Shown here: positions 45,105-53,371 of the stretch, in pieces
How the letters are laid out: every line of letters begins with the position of its first letter
Position numbering within the stretch: the stretch's first letter is position 1
Source: Yoonia sp. F2084L
GTDB lineage: Bacteria > Pseudomonadota > Alphaproteobacteria > Rhodobacterales > Rhodobacteraceae
Reading direction: 5' to 3'
Length of the DNA stretch: 64,000 nucleotides
Assembly (NCBI RefSeq): GCF_023015625.1
Contig: NZ_JALKAH010000002.1
Location: 434,001 to 498,000, forward strand
Notes under the pieces: model-generated
What the model saw: the letters and a program-made list of their open reading frames with translations, nothing else
Told to the model about the DNA's origin: nothing
The model's database searches: none
Position numbers and translations under genes: made by a program

Positions 45105-45764
45105 TCAAATGTCGGGTGTTGAAGCCCCATTGGGCAGACCGGGATCTGTGTCGATCAGACTTTGTCGTGTGGCGATACTGGTCCACCAGTCATAGAGCGC
45201 ATTATGCTGTTCCAGCGCACTGTAACCTTCAGGGGCCATGGCGAAATAGGCCAGCACGGGTGCCAAGTGACAGTCAGCCAAGGTGATGCTGCCCGGGTTC
45301 AGCACGTCACCTTGGCCCGCGATCTTGTTCAATGCACCAAGCACCGGCTCTGCCGCTGTTATCCCTTCGGTGATCAGGTCTTCGTCGCAAGCCAATCCCT
45401 CGGCAGGGCGAAAGACCCGGTGGGCAAAGACCTGTCGGATCATCGGGACGTAGCCATAGTTGTCGATAATCGCGATCACCTGCATGAGACGCGCCTGCGC
45501 AATGGCAGATTTCGGCGTCAGCGCAGGCCCGTCAAACGCAGCATCGACATATCGCGTAATTGCTGCGGTCTCGTAGATATCGGTAGCGCCATGGCTCAGA
45601 ACCGGAACCCGACCAAAGGGGTGGCGCTTTTGATAGTCTGAGGGAAGCGGCGGGGTAAAGGGATCCACTTCTTCAATGTCGTATCCCACGCCTTTCTCAC
45701 GCAAAACCATGGCGGCAATGCGCGTGTAGACGCTGTAGCGAAAGCCGCGCAAAATCACGGACAC
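45105..45764 (-). CDS. Glutathione S-transferase family protein
   Basis: 219 residues. N-terminal thioredoxin-like domain with an SVYTRIAAMVL helix start (~11-21) and the conserved cis-Pro region FGRVPVLSHG followed by ETAAITRYVD (~50-74); C-terminal helical domain with LADCHLAPVLAYF (~162-174). Starts at GTG 45764, overlapping the HDAC-like stop by one base (TAGTG). Substrate unknown. Confidence 0.88.
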   Translation of the reverse strand: MSVILRGFRYSVYTRIAAMVLREKGVGYDIEEVDPFTPPLPSDYQKRHPFGRVPVLSHGATDIYETAAITRYVDAAFDGPALTPKSAIAQARLMQVIAIIDNYGYVPMIRQVFAHRVFRPAEGLACDEDLITEGITAAEPVLGALNKIAGQGDVLNPGSITLADCHLAPVLAYFAMAPEGYSALEQHNALYDWWTSIATRQSLIDTDPGLPNGASTPDI

Positions 45765-46861
45765 TAAATTACCGCTTCCATCTCGGCCAACCAGCCATCA
45801 AGAAAAGCATCGAACCGCGCATCCGGTTGACGCAGCGGAAACACTTCGGCGAACGGGTCGGGGGCTGTGATTGCGCTGCCGGACATCTCTTGCAGCACGT
45901 TATGCCCGCAGAACGGCACATAGGTTTCTGAATAGCCGCCTTCATGCACCATCAACAGCTTGCCGCCGCAGACATCCTGCGCCAGTGCCATGACTTGCCG
46001 GGTCATCAGCGTAAACGTCTCAGCCATTGCCAGCATACGGCCCAAAGGATCGTTGGCCGCCGCATCAAACCCGCAGGCGATGATCAGCACGTCAGGCGCA
46101 AAATCGCGGATGGCGGGCAGGGCGAGCCGGTCCATGGCGGCCAGATACCCGGTATGCCCGGTTCCGGGGGGCAGCGGGATGTTGAGGTTGAAGCCCTCAC
46201 CATTACCCGTCCCGCGATCTGCAAAAGCGCCGGTATCCATCGGATAGTTGCGGTCCTGATGCAGCGACACCGTCAGCACATCGGCGCGATCATAGAACAC
46301 CGCCTCAGTGCCGTTGCCGTGATGGACATCCCAGTCGAGCACGGCAAAACGCTGGGCCAAGCCTGCGGCCTTGGCGGCCTCAATCGCGATGCCGATATTA
46401 TTGAGCAGGCAAAACCCGTTGGGGTAATCAGGCAGGCAGTGATGCCCCGGCGGGCGGGACAGGGCATAGGCGTTGCTCACGTCACCGCGCAGCACCGCCG
46501 CAAGAGCCGCCTTGGCCAGTCCGGCGGATTGTGCTGCCAGTTCATAGCCGCCGGGCCCAAAGGGTGTTCGGCGGCCCAGTTCGCCGCCGCCTGCGTCAGA
46601 CAGCGCCTTGAACTGATCAAGATAGGTTGCGGGGTGGACGCGCAGCAAATCCTCGCGCGTGGCTGGGGCAGCGCCCAGCATCGACAATTCAGCGGCCAGC
46701 CCGGTTACCTCGATCAGGTTCTTTAGCCGCCGCTTGGTTTCAGGGTTTTCGGGCAGGCCGCCGTCCAGTGGCTGTACCAACCCGCCCACCGGCAACATCC
46801 CTGCGTAGTTCCCGCCTCCGTGCCAAAAACACTTTTCGTCCCAGAAAAAGCCTGTCGTCAT
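45764..46861 (-). CDS. Histone-deacetylase-family hydrolase (acetylpolyamine amidohydrolase-like)
   Basis: 365 residues. Zinc-dependent deacetylase signatures are intact: RPPGHH (136-141) with the two catalytic His, LDWDVHHGNG (175-184) with the metal Asp178 and His180, and CGFDAAANDPLG (263-274) with the second metal Asp266. Class II-type members act on acetylated polyamines or other acyl-amides in bacteria. It is in a run with the GST and alpha/beta hydrolase genes (overlaps of 1 and 4 bases), which suggests a small detoxification or amide-degradation operon (inference). Confidence 0.9.
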   Translation of the reverse strand: MTTGFFWDEKCFWHGGGNYAGMLPVGGLVQPLDGGLPENPETKRRLKNLIEVTGLAAELSMLGAAPATREDLLRVHPATYLDQFKALSDAGGGELGRRTPFGPGGYELAAQSAGLAKAALAAVLRGDVSNAYALSRPPGHHCLPDYPNGFCLLNNIGIAIEAAKAAGLAQRFAVLDWDVHHGNGTEAVFYDRADVLTVSLHQDRNYPMDTGAFADRGTGNGEGFNLNIPLPPGTGHTGYLAAMDRLALPAIRDFAPDVLIIACGFDAAANDPLGRMLAMAETFTLMTRQVMALAQDVCGGKLLMVHEGGYSETYVPFCGHNVLQEMSGSAITAPDPFAEVFPLRQPDARFDAFLDGWLAEMEAVI

Positions 46862-47697
46862 TGTTTATCCTGTTCGTGATCGGAGTGAAGGAAGGTCTGA
46901 ACGGCCTCCAGTACCTGCGCGGGGCCTTCGAGTTGCGGCAAATGCCCAAGACCGGACAGGGTGGTGAACCCGGCGTGCGGGATCATATCATGCAGTGTCT
47001 GGCCACGGGCGAGGGGGATCCACGGGTCATCGGCCCCCCAGATGATCTGGGTCGGGCAGCGGATATCGCTAAACAGTGGCTCAATCTCGGCGGTAAACCG
47101 TTCATCAGCCTGAGCAAACTGACGGTAGAACGATCCCGCTTCGGCCTCGGTCAGCCAAGGGGCGATCAATGCGTCCAAATCCGAAGCCGCAATATCATGG
47201 GCAAGTGCGCCTTTGATGTAGGCGGTCACCAGCCCTTTGTGGATATGCGGCGGAAGCCCCATGAAAGCATCCACATGCCGTCCGACATGATCAAAGAAAT
47301 CGGACCCCCAGGGCCGAACCGCCACCACATTCATCAAAAGCAGACGCGCATAGTCGCAGCCATGCAGCAGATGGGCGCGCAGGGTGACGGCGCCGCCAAA
47401 GTCGTGCGCCAGAACCGCCGGTCGCTCCAACCCCCAATGGGCCAGCATCTCGGCAAAGACAGCCCCCTGCACATCCAACCCCGTTGGTTGGTCCGGGTCC
47501 ATACCCGAACGGCCATAGCCGGGCATGTCATACCAATGAACCGTACGGGTCTGCGCCAGTGTTGGGATCAGCCGGTGCCAGCTGAAGGATGACCACGGCC
47601 ACCCATGTGCAAGCACCAGCGGCGGGCCCGTGCCTGCCGACCCGGCGGCAACAGGCCCAGCGCTTGTCATGACGGCATCAGGAAGCGACCATGCCAT
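46858..47697 (-). CDS. Alpha/beta hydrolase (haloalkane dehalogenase / epoxide hydrolase type)
   Basis: 279 residues. Oxyanion-hole HGWP motif at 31-34, and a nucleophile elbow reading HDFGGAV (98-104) with Asp99 instead of Ser, as in epoxide hydrolases, haloalkane and haloacetate dehalogenases. The acid (~WGADDPW) and the His in LSGLGHLPQLEGP (~256) complete the triad. Overlaps the HDAC-like gene by 4 bases, and starts 2 bases after the small upstream gene. Substrate not predictable. Confidence 0.88.
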   Translation of the reverse strand: MAWSLPDAVMTSAGPVAAGSAGTGPPLVLAHGWPWSSFSWHRLIPTLAQTRTVHWYDMPGYGRSGMDPDQPTGLDVQGAVFAEMLAHWGLERPAVLAHDFGGAVTLRAHLLHGCDYARLLLMNVVAVRPWGSDFFDHVGRHVDAFMGLPPHIHKGLVTAYIKGALAHDIAASDLDALIAPWLTEAEAGSFYRQFAQADERFTAEIEPLFSDIRCPTQIIWGADDPWIPLARGQTLHDMIPHAGFTTLSGLGHLPQLEGPAQVLEAVQTFLHSDHEQDKQ

Positions 47698-47699
47698 GC

Positions 47700-47933
47700 C
47701 TAACCCTTGCGCAATTGGTAGATGCCTTCAGGCAGATCCAAGGCCGCCTCTAAGTCCCGCAACTGAGTGAGCGACAGCGTGATGCGCACCACTTCATCGC
47801 TGCGCGGATCAACTTGTGTGATCGTGATGCAATCATCAAAGGCATTGATGATCACATCCTCCTTTAGCGGGGCTTTGCCTTCGTCGACAAGGGTAACGAC
47901 GGTGGCGTCATAGTCGTGTTCGATTGTAAACAT
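47700..47933 (-). CDS. Small hypothetical protein
   Basis: 77 residues, acidic, with no membrane segment: a beta-rich first half (FTIEHDYDATVVTLVDEG, VIINAFDDCITITQVD) and a helical end (LTQLRDLEAALDLPEGIYQL). I do not recognise a named family. It heads the leftward group ending near 43776 and starts only 2 bases upstream of the alpha/beta hydrolase gene, so the two are co-transcribed. Confidence 0.7.
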   Translation of the reverse strand: MFTIEHDYDATVVTLVDEGKAPLKEDVIINAFDDCITITQVDPRSDEVVRITLSLTQLRDLEAALDLPEGIYQLRKG

Positions 47934-48037
47934 GGATATAGCCTAGCCCTCGATATGGTGCGGCGCAATCGACACTGGTTGTCAGTACAAGAGATGCTAA
48001 GCTATCCTCCAACAACTGAGATTTCGCGGAGGCTTTT

Positions 48038-48748
48038 ATGCGTCTATTGCCGATTGTTTTGATGCTGGGCTTGGGGGCCTGCACGCCGGTTGCGGTGCAA
48101 AACGTGCCAAGCACCCCTGCCGTTCAAGCTAACCCAACGCCGCCGCAACTGTCGCAGCGGCAGGCAGTGAATAATTTCGAGTTCGTCGTGCGCCGGGTCG
48201 AGCCTGTGGCCGAACAATTCTGTCGCGCGCGGACCCGCGGCGTGAACTGCGATTTTCGGATCGTGGTCGACGACCGACCCGGTCAAGGCGTGAATGCGTT
48301 TCAAACGCTGGATCGCAGCGGGCGGCCCATCATTGGCTTTACGGTGCCGCTGATCGCCGAGGCGCGCAACCGCGATGAACTGGCCTTTGTCATGGCCCAT
48401 GAGGCGGCACATCACATCGAAGGGCATATTGCGCAACAGAGGCAGAATGCGGCCTTGGGGGGCATGTTGATCGGCACTCTGGCGGGGGCGCTGGGAGCCA
48501 CGGATGCAAGCGCGATCGAGAGCGCACAAAGGATCGGCGCTACGGTCGGTGCGCGGACGTATTCCAAGGACTTTGAACTGGAAGCGGATGCGCTGGGCAC
48601 GCAGATTGCGGCGGCGGCTGGGTTTGACCCGCTCAACGGCGCGCAGTTCTTTTTCCGTATCCCTGATCCGGGTGACAAGTTTTTGGGAACACACCCGCCG
48701 AACGCGGACCGGTTGAGGACAGTGCAGCGGGTTGCGGCCGGTCTTTAG
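48038..48748 (+). CDS. M48-family metalloprotease lipoprotein
   Basis: 236 residues. Lipobox LGAC with Cys15 predicts an outer-membrane or periplasm-facing lipoprotein. The zinc motif is HEAAH (121-125, in VMAHEAAHHIEGHIAQQ), with the third ligand in FELEADALG (~187). Similar to YcaL/LoiP-type proteases that act on outer-membrane proteins. RBS GGAGG at 48028-48032. Its TAG is interlocked with the stop of the next, convergent gene (TTAG). Confidence 0.9.
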   Translation: MRLLPIVLMLGLGACTPVAVQNVPSTPAVQANPTPPQLSQRQAVNNFEFVVRRVEPVAEQFCRARTRGVNCDFRIVVDDRPGQGVNAFQTLDRSGRPIIGFTVPLIAEARNRDELAFVMAHEAAHHIEGHIAQQRQNAALGGMLIGTLAGALGATDASAIESAQRIGATVGARTYSKDFELEADALGTQIAAAAGFDPLNGAQFFFRIPDPGDKFLGTHPPNADRLRTVQRVAAGL

Positions 48749-49038
48749 TACTGCAACTGCGACTTGGCTGCATGCCGTTCGCGCAGGCGTATCAAGATCC
48801 CAACGCCGGAAATGCAGATAAAGAAAATCTGGATCATCGCGGAAGCGAGGTTGAACGCGTTGGTCAGGCCGATCAGCACCATGCAGGCGGCGGCACCATT
48901 GACGACAAAGTACGAAATGCTTTCCGATTTGACGCGCTGAAACGTCAGCATGGTGTAGTTCAGGACATAAAGCCCAAAGCCGGCGATCCCGATGGCGTCA
49001 AAAAACGTTGGACCATAAAAAACAATAAAACTGGTCAT
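48745..49038 (-). CDS. Small membrane protein (CBU_0592-like)
   Basis: 97 residues with three hydrophobic segments (IGIAGFGLYVLNYTML, VVNGAAACMVLIGLTNAF and IQIFFICISGVGILI). The layout matches small cyclic-transporter-like CBU_0592 domain proteins; function unknown. It occupies a single-gene unit between two + strand genes and is convergent with the M48 protease. Confidence 0.7.
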   Translation of the reverse strand: MTSFIVFYGPTFFDAIGIAGFGLYVLNYTMLTFQRVKSESISYFVVNGAAACMVLIGLTNAFNLASAMIQIFFICISGVGILIRLRERHAAKSQLQY

Positions 49039-49187
49039 CGGGACCGCCTAAATTCTGAAATAACTCTTTAACCCAAGGCGAAAATTGCCTCGCAGGGCGC
49101 AACATCGCGCCTTAAGATAACCTTAGGTGAGGTATGCACCTATTGTCAGGTCAGGCATTCCTTACCCTAGGGAAAGGACGTGCTCTT

Positions 49188-49541
49188 ATGATTACGGGAT
49201 CCTGCCACTGCGAAGCAGTGCACTATGAATACAATCACACACCGCGTTGGACCACTTCGTGTAACTGCTCGATCTGCCGCAGGCTGGGGGCATTGTGGAT
49301 TTATGCCAAGGTGCCCCTGATCAAGGTGACTGGTCCGACAATCAGCTATGCCTGGGGTGAAAAGTCTTTGGCGTTTCACAGTTGTAATATCTGCGGCTGC
49401 ACGCCTCATTGGGAAAATCTGAAACCGACAGAGCCGGATGCCCGGATGGCCGTCAATTTGCGGTTGGCTGATCCTGAGGTCATCACGACCGTGCGTGTAC
49501 GCCATTTCGACGGCGCAGATACATGGGCGTTTCTGGACTAG
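49188..49541 (+). CDS. GFA/CENP-V-domain zinc protein
   Basis: 117 residues from the ATG at 49188 (MITGSCHCEAVHYEYN). Zinc cysteines: CHC (6-8), CNCSIC (~25-30) and CNICGC (~69-74), the pattern of glutathione-dependent formaldehyde-activating (GFA) domain proteins. Most short members have no proven GSH/formaldehyde activity. Preceded by GGGAAAGGA. Stop interlocked with the convergent HlyIII gene (CTAG). Confidence 0.88.
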   Translation: MITGSCHCEAVHYEYNHTPRWTTSCNCSICRRLGALWIYAKVPLIKVTGPTISYAWGEKSLAFHSCNICGCTPHWENLKPTEPDARMAVNLRLADPEVITTVRVRHFDGADTWAFLD

Positions 49542-50176
49542 ATCATTGCTGCCGTTGCAATCGCGATAGCGGCAAAGAAACAGGCAGAGGCCGTCACGAC
49601 AAATCCGTGCCAAATGGCAATGGAAAACTTCATCGTTTCACTGGCGTAGAAAGGCACCCCCGCCGTATAAAGCAGGCCACCCACCGCCATCAGCACCATT
49701 GCCGAAACAGGCACAATCGGCCAAAGCGACCAGATCAGCGCAAGGCTGAGCCAGCCCATGATCAGGTAAAGCGCCGGCCCAAACCGCCCCGGTGTGCGCC
49801 AGAAAAATATCTTGAGCACCATGCCAATGACCGCCAATCCCCAAACGACCGCGAGCACAGCATAGGCAAACCAAGTGCCGATCATGACGACCAGCGGTGT
49901 GTAGGTGCCTGCGATCTTAAGGTAGATTGCTGCGTGATCAAAGCGGCGCAGCAGCGGTCTGATGCCCTCCCAAGGGGTCATGTGATAAAAGGCTGATGCA
50001 ACAAAGGTCGCAATCAACGTGGCCCCGTAGACTGAAATCGCCGCGATCTGGGCGGCACTTGCGGCCTCGGCAGTCCAGACGATCAGTACGATTGCCCCCG
50101 ATATCGCCCCCAACACGCCCACGGCATGCATGGTCCCATCGGCAATGCGTTCAGAGCGGGCATAGGTCGGATACAT
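49538..50176 (-). CDS. Hemolysin III / PAQR-family membrane protein
   Basis: 212 residues with seven membrane segments. PAQR/HlyIII signatures: ERIADGTMHAVGVL (~9-22), FVASAFYHMTPW (~58-69), RFDHAAIYLKIAGTYTPLVV (~78-97) and the C-terminal WHGFVVTASACFF with the last metal-site His. Related to YqfA/TrhA, involved in membrane homeostasis, not to a true haemolysin. Confidence 0.92.
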   Translation of the reverse strand: MYPTYARSERIADGTMHAVGVLGAISGAIVLIVWTAEAASAAQIAAISVYGATLIATFVASAFYHMTPWEGIRPLLRRFDHAAIYLKIAGTYTPLVVMIGTWFAYAVLAVVWGLAVIGMVLKIFFWRTPGRFGPALYLIMGWLSLALIWSLWPIVPVSAMVLMAVGGLLYTAGVPFYASETMKFSIAIWHGFVVTASACFFAAIAIATAAMI

Positions 50177-50310
50177 GCGTTTTCCTCATTGGGATGTGTA
50201 AAGGGTAGCCAGAACACAGGGTTCGTCAAATGTTTCGTTAGGTCAGTGTCAGGCTTGGCAGGACACGACAGATCGCCCAAAGTCAGGCCGGAACCAAAGG
50301 GATAACAGTG

Positions 50311-50670
50311 ATGTGGCAGCAAATTCTGCGGGTGAGGCAAAGGGCGATCTGGTCATGGGACGGTTTTGCACATGTCTACAAAACCGAAGGGTCGTTGATG
50401 CAATGGTTGGTCGCGAATGCCGTCTTTGCGATCTTGGCCTTTGCCTTGCCGCTCAGCGCGGGTGAGCGTGGGATGCTTTTGATGGGTGGCATCATCGTGC
50501 TGGCCGCAGAATGCATGAACACCGCGATTGAGCGGGTGGTCGATGATATCAGCACCGAAAAACGCGATGCAGCCAAACACGCCAAAGACTGCGGATCAGC
50601 CGCCGTGGCCGTAACCGCCGTTGGGGTTGGGGTGGCGTGGGTTTGTGTGCTTGTTGGGTTGGTGTGGTGA
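50311..50670 (+). CDS. dgkA: Diacylglycerol kinase
   Basis: 119 residues from the ATG at 50311 (AAAGGGATA about 8 bases upstream; the GTG one codon earlier is less likely). Three membrane helices, with the DgkA signature AAECMNTAIERVVDD (~68-82) and the surface helix YKTEGSLMQWLVAN (~22-35). It phosphorylates diacylglycerol to phosphatidic acid at the inner membrane for lipid recycling. Confidence 0.93.
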   Translation: MWQQILRVRQRAIWSWDGFAHVYKTEGSLMQWLVANAVFAILAFALPLSAGERGMLLMGGIIVLAAECMNTAIERVVDDISTEKRDAAKHAKDCGSAAVAVTAVGVGVAWVCVLVGLVW

Positions 50671-50734
50671 TAGAAGCAGCGCAAAGCTGCGTGCTTTGGT
50701 GACATTGGGGCTTTGAGGATAATACTGTTGCGCT

Positions 50735-50968
50735 TTAAACGCCTGAACTGATCATGTCTCGGATCTTTACGGCTTTCTCAAAGTGATTCAACTCGTGGGT
50801 TTTAATCCACCATTCTGCCGCTTCCATCAGCAACTGAGGATTGTCATTTTTATTGGCAAAAAAGGCGTAAAAAGAAAGACCAACCGTTTCGCCCTTTTTT
50901 GCAATCTTGTCATTGCAGATCGCAATTGCCTTGGTTCTCAAAGTAGGTCTCATGCTGACTCCATCCAT
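50735..50968 (-). CDS. DUF6500-like small protein
   Basis: 77 residues (72 if the internal ATG at 50953, which has GGAG 5 bases before it, is used). Recognisable stretch: KAIAICNDKIAKKGETVGLS (~13-32) and AAEWWIKTHELNHFEKAVKI (~49-68), which I recall as a DUF6500-type protein; the assignment is by eye. More A+T-rich than its neighbours. Function unknown. Confidence 0.65.
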   Translation of the reverse strand: MDGVSMRPTLRTKAIAICNDKIAKKGETVGLSFYAFFANKNDNPQLLMEAAEWWIKTHELNHFEKAVKIRDMISSGV

Positions 50969-51060
50969 TCCGCCTCGGTAGGTCTATTAGAACGTATAAA
51001 GAACAAATGGCCGCAGCAACTAACGATGATTGGCAAATCAGGGATTAAAGCAGACATCCA

Positions 51061-51092
51061 CCCCCCCCCCAACCGCATTTTCACACCCCCCC
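51061..51092. repeat. Two poly-C tracts (C10 and C7)
   Basis: Ten consecutive C at 51061-51070 and seven at 51086-51092 within the leader of the secreted TPR gene at 51149. Such tracts are prone to slippage and to sequencing error, and could shift promoter spacing. Confidence 0.7.
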
Positions 51093-51148
51093 ACTTTCCT
51101 CCACGCCCACGAAAGCTATCTATCAATCAACCAACGATGGAGACACCG

Positions 51149-51679
51149 ATGCGCCTGACCACTTTGACCCTTGCTTTGTTCCCAATGGCCGCCTTTGCCG
51201 CAGGTGGTGGGGGCGACACTGCTCCGAAGCCGTCCGAAACCACGACGACTTGTGCCGAAGGTCTGGTCTGGGATCTTGCGACGGAAAGTTGCATGGATCC
51301 TGCCGAGAGCACAAATGACGATACCGCACGGCTGAATGACGTGCGCGAGTTGGCTTATGCCGGGTACTATCAGGCCGCACTTGATGTGCTTGACACGCTA
51401 GAGAACCCGCAAGCGCCGCTTGCCTTGACCTACTACGGTTTTGCGCATCGCAAGGCGGGCCGTGTCGCACTTGGTATGCAGTACTATAACGCCGCGTTAG
51501 AGGCTGACCCGGACAATCTGCTGGCCCGATCCTATATGGGGCAGGGGTATGTCGCATCAGGCGATATGGTGCTGGCGCAGGCGCAGTTGACTGAAATCCG
51601 CATGCGTGGCGGGCGTGACACTTGGGCTGAGGCGTCGCTGGTGCAGGCGATCAATACTGGCGTGGGGTCCTCTTACTGA
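51149..51679 (+). CDS. Secreted TPR-like protein with CxxGxxWD N-terminal motif
   Basis: 176 residues from the ATG at 51149, with GGAGA 5 bases upstream. Signal peptide MRLTTLTLALFPMAAFAAG. After a Gly/Thr-rich linker comes CAEGLVWDLATESC (~34-47), a two-cysteine block also found in the small secreted protein at 54389-54622. Residues ~60-165 are TPR-like helical repeats (QAALDVLDTLENPQAPLALT then YYGFAHRKAGRVALGMQYYN, and LLARSYMGQGYVASGDMVLA). Periplasmic; partner unknown. Confidence 0.75.
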   Translation: MRLTTLTLALFPMAAFAAGGGGDTAPKPSETTTTCAEGLVWDLATESCMDPAESTNDDTARLNDVRELAYAGYYQAALDVLDTLENPQAPLALTYYGFAHRKAGRVALGMQYYNAALEADPDNLLARSYMGQGYVASGDMVLAQAQLTEIRMRGGRDTWAEASLVQAINTGVGSSY

Positions 51680-51751
51680 CTTGATCTAGCGCAAAGCGCA
51701 CGGTGCGGGTGGGATGCTATGCAATGACCATCCGCAACCGGAGGATCAAAG

Positions 51752-52006
51752 ATGCAAACCTTGGGTGACCCCCGCGAACACTTCTGGCGCGTCATTAAGA
51801 TGGCCAAAGCCTGCGAGGTCGATTTATCGACCGCACTGGATGATGGACAGATCAACGTGGCCGACTGGGCCGACATGATCACTGGTTGCCGCGGCTGCAC
51901 GGAAGTTGACAGATGCGATCGGTTGATGCGACAGGAAGAGCATGTTGCACGGGCGCCAGAGTACTGCGTGAACCGCGAGACTTTTGCAGAATTGCGTCAG
52001 GCCTAA
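51752..52006 (+). CDS. DUF6455-like small cysteine-rich protein
   Basis: 84 residues. Cysteines in CRGC (~46-49), C55 and C72 (GCRGCTEVDRCDRLM and APEYCVNRETFAEL) match the pattern of the small DUF6455 family in Rhodobacterales, possibly metal-binding. Strong RBS CCGGAGGA about 6 bases before the ATG. It ends 36 bases from the convergent MFS gene. Function unknown. Confidence 0.75.
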   Translation: MQTLGDPREHFWRVIKMAKACEVDLSTALDDGQINVADWADMITGCRGCTEVDRCDRLMRQEEHVARAPEYCVNRETFAELRQA

Positions 52007-52042
52007 GAGCGCAGTCTACTAACCGCTTTATCTATGAAGCGT

Positions 52043-53275
52043 CTATGGTGTGTTCGTATCGTTCACATTCCGCGCTGTCATGTAGACCAGCCCTGAAACC
52101 AGTATCAAAGCACCCATCGCACCGAATGCCATGCGATATTGATCCGTGACGGTGAACTCCCAGCGGGCCGTTGCATCCAGGATCTCGCCGAAAGCCAGTT
52201 GCATCAGGGGTATGGCGGCCACTGACACCAGCGACAACAGCGTAGATGCGCGCCCCAGCAGATCATCTGGCACGCTTCTGCGCATATGCGCGCCAAGCGG
52301 GATGTAGAATTGTTGGCAAAAGACCATGATCACCAGCAAGGCTATGGCCAGACCTGCGGGTGGTTCGTCAATCGCGGCCAGTGCGAACAGGCTGAGTGCC
52401 GAGACGCTGAATGCAACACCGATCAACGCCCGACGCGAGGCCGCATTGCGGTCAAGAAGCCCGAAAACATAGCCCGCCACTATCGTTGCGGAGAAAAGCA
52501 ACAAAAGCACCGCACCTGACTGTTCTGCCGTCAGGCCCGTCACGTCCTGAAGGAACGGTCCGCCCCAAAGGCCCGTGATCGTTGTAATCGGCGCAAATGT
52601 GACGGTGCCCAGCACCAGAATCTTCAGAAATTCAGGCTGTCGCAGAAGGGTCAGGTATCCACCGCGCGCTTCTGTAGTCGTCGTATCCGCTGGCGTAGCA
52701 GGTCCGGGCGTGATCGCGCGAAAAACACCCCCGGCCAGAAGCATCGTCAGAACCGCAACGGTTCCAAACACGGCCCCCCACGGTAACCGCTCTAACGCGA
52801 CAGCGAGGGGGTAGGTGCCCAGAAGCCCGCCGATCCCGCCCAAAGTCACCACAAGGCCGCTGATGTAGCCAAAATCTTTGGTTATGAAGTTTCGCGCAAT
52901 GATCACATGGGTGGCGGCTCCCATCGCGGCGAGGCCGATGCCGATCAGGACACGCGACACCACTGCAACATCAAAGCTGTCAGCAATCGCAAAGCCTCCG
53001 GTGCCCAAGGCGATGATCAGGATACAGACACTCAGAACAATCCGTGGACCAATACGGTCAAGGGCAACACCGAAGGGGACCTGCGACACGATGGTCGCAA
53101 AGAACATCGCCGAGACAAGCCCACCAACCGTCGCCGCAGAAAGCGCGAAACGGTCCATCAGGATCGGGGTAAAAACACCGCCAGACGCGCGATGGAATTG
53201 CCCAAGCGCAAAGATCGCCACACAGACGAAAAGCACAGTGATCTGTTGTCGGGTGAATGACTGCTTCGTGGTCAT
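52043..53275 (-). CDS. MFS transporter
   Basis: 410 residues from the ATG at 53275 (MTTKQSFTRQQITVLFVCVA); a start 12 codons earlier at 53311 is possible. Twelve hydrophobic segments with an A-type loop motif in GVALDRIGPRIVL (between helices 2 and 3) and its repeat FGLLDRNAASRRALI in the second half. Major facilitator superfamily exporter or sugar/nitrate-like carrier; substrate not readable. Confidence 0.85.
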   Translation of the reverse strand: MTTKQSFTRQQITVLFVCVAIFALGQFHRASGGVFTPILMDRFALSAATVGGLVSAMFFATIVSQVPFGVALDRIGPRIVLSVCILIIALGTGGFAIADSFDVAVVSRVLIGIGLAAMGAATHVIIARNFITKDFGYISGLVVTLGGIGGLLGTYPLAVALERLPWGAVFGTVAVLTMLLAGGVFRAITPGPATPADTTTTEARGGYLTLLRQPEFLKILVLGTVTFAPITTITGLWGGPFLQDVTGLTAEQSGAVLLLLFSATIVAGYVFGLLDRNAASRRALIGVAFSVSALSLFALAAIDEPPAGLAIALLVIMVFCQQFYIPLGAHMRRSVPDDLLGRASTLLSLVSVAAIPLMQLAFGEILDATARWEFTVTDQYRMAFGAMGALILVSGLVYMTARNVNDTNTP

Positions 53276-53342
53276 GGGACGGGTTAAACCCCAAGCGCGG
53301 TCAGTCAGCAAGACGCGTAGCTGTCAGGCCACCATGTCGGGC

Positions 53343-53365
53343 GGGCGCCGCATACGACGGCGCCC
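53343..53365. repeat. 8-bp perfect hairpin between ppk2 and the MFS gene
   Basis: GGGCGCCG / CGGCGCCC with loop CATACGA, 6 bases beyond the ppk2 stop. A strong stem but no T-run on either side, so a Rho-assisted 3' end or mRNA stabiliser rather than a classic terminator. Confidence 0.55.
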
Positions 53366-53371
53366 GTGTTG

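Noticed and set aside
46627-47592. 321-codon plus-strand frame over the alpha/beta hydrolase (and 45944-46726 over the HDAC-like gene)
   Set aside because: Composition-driven shadow frames; the opposite strand carries intact catalytic motifs.
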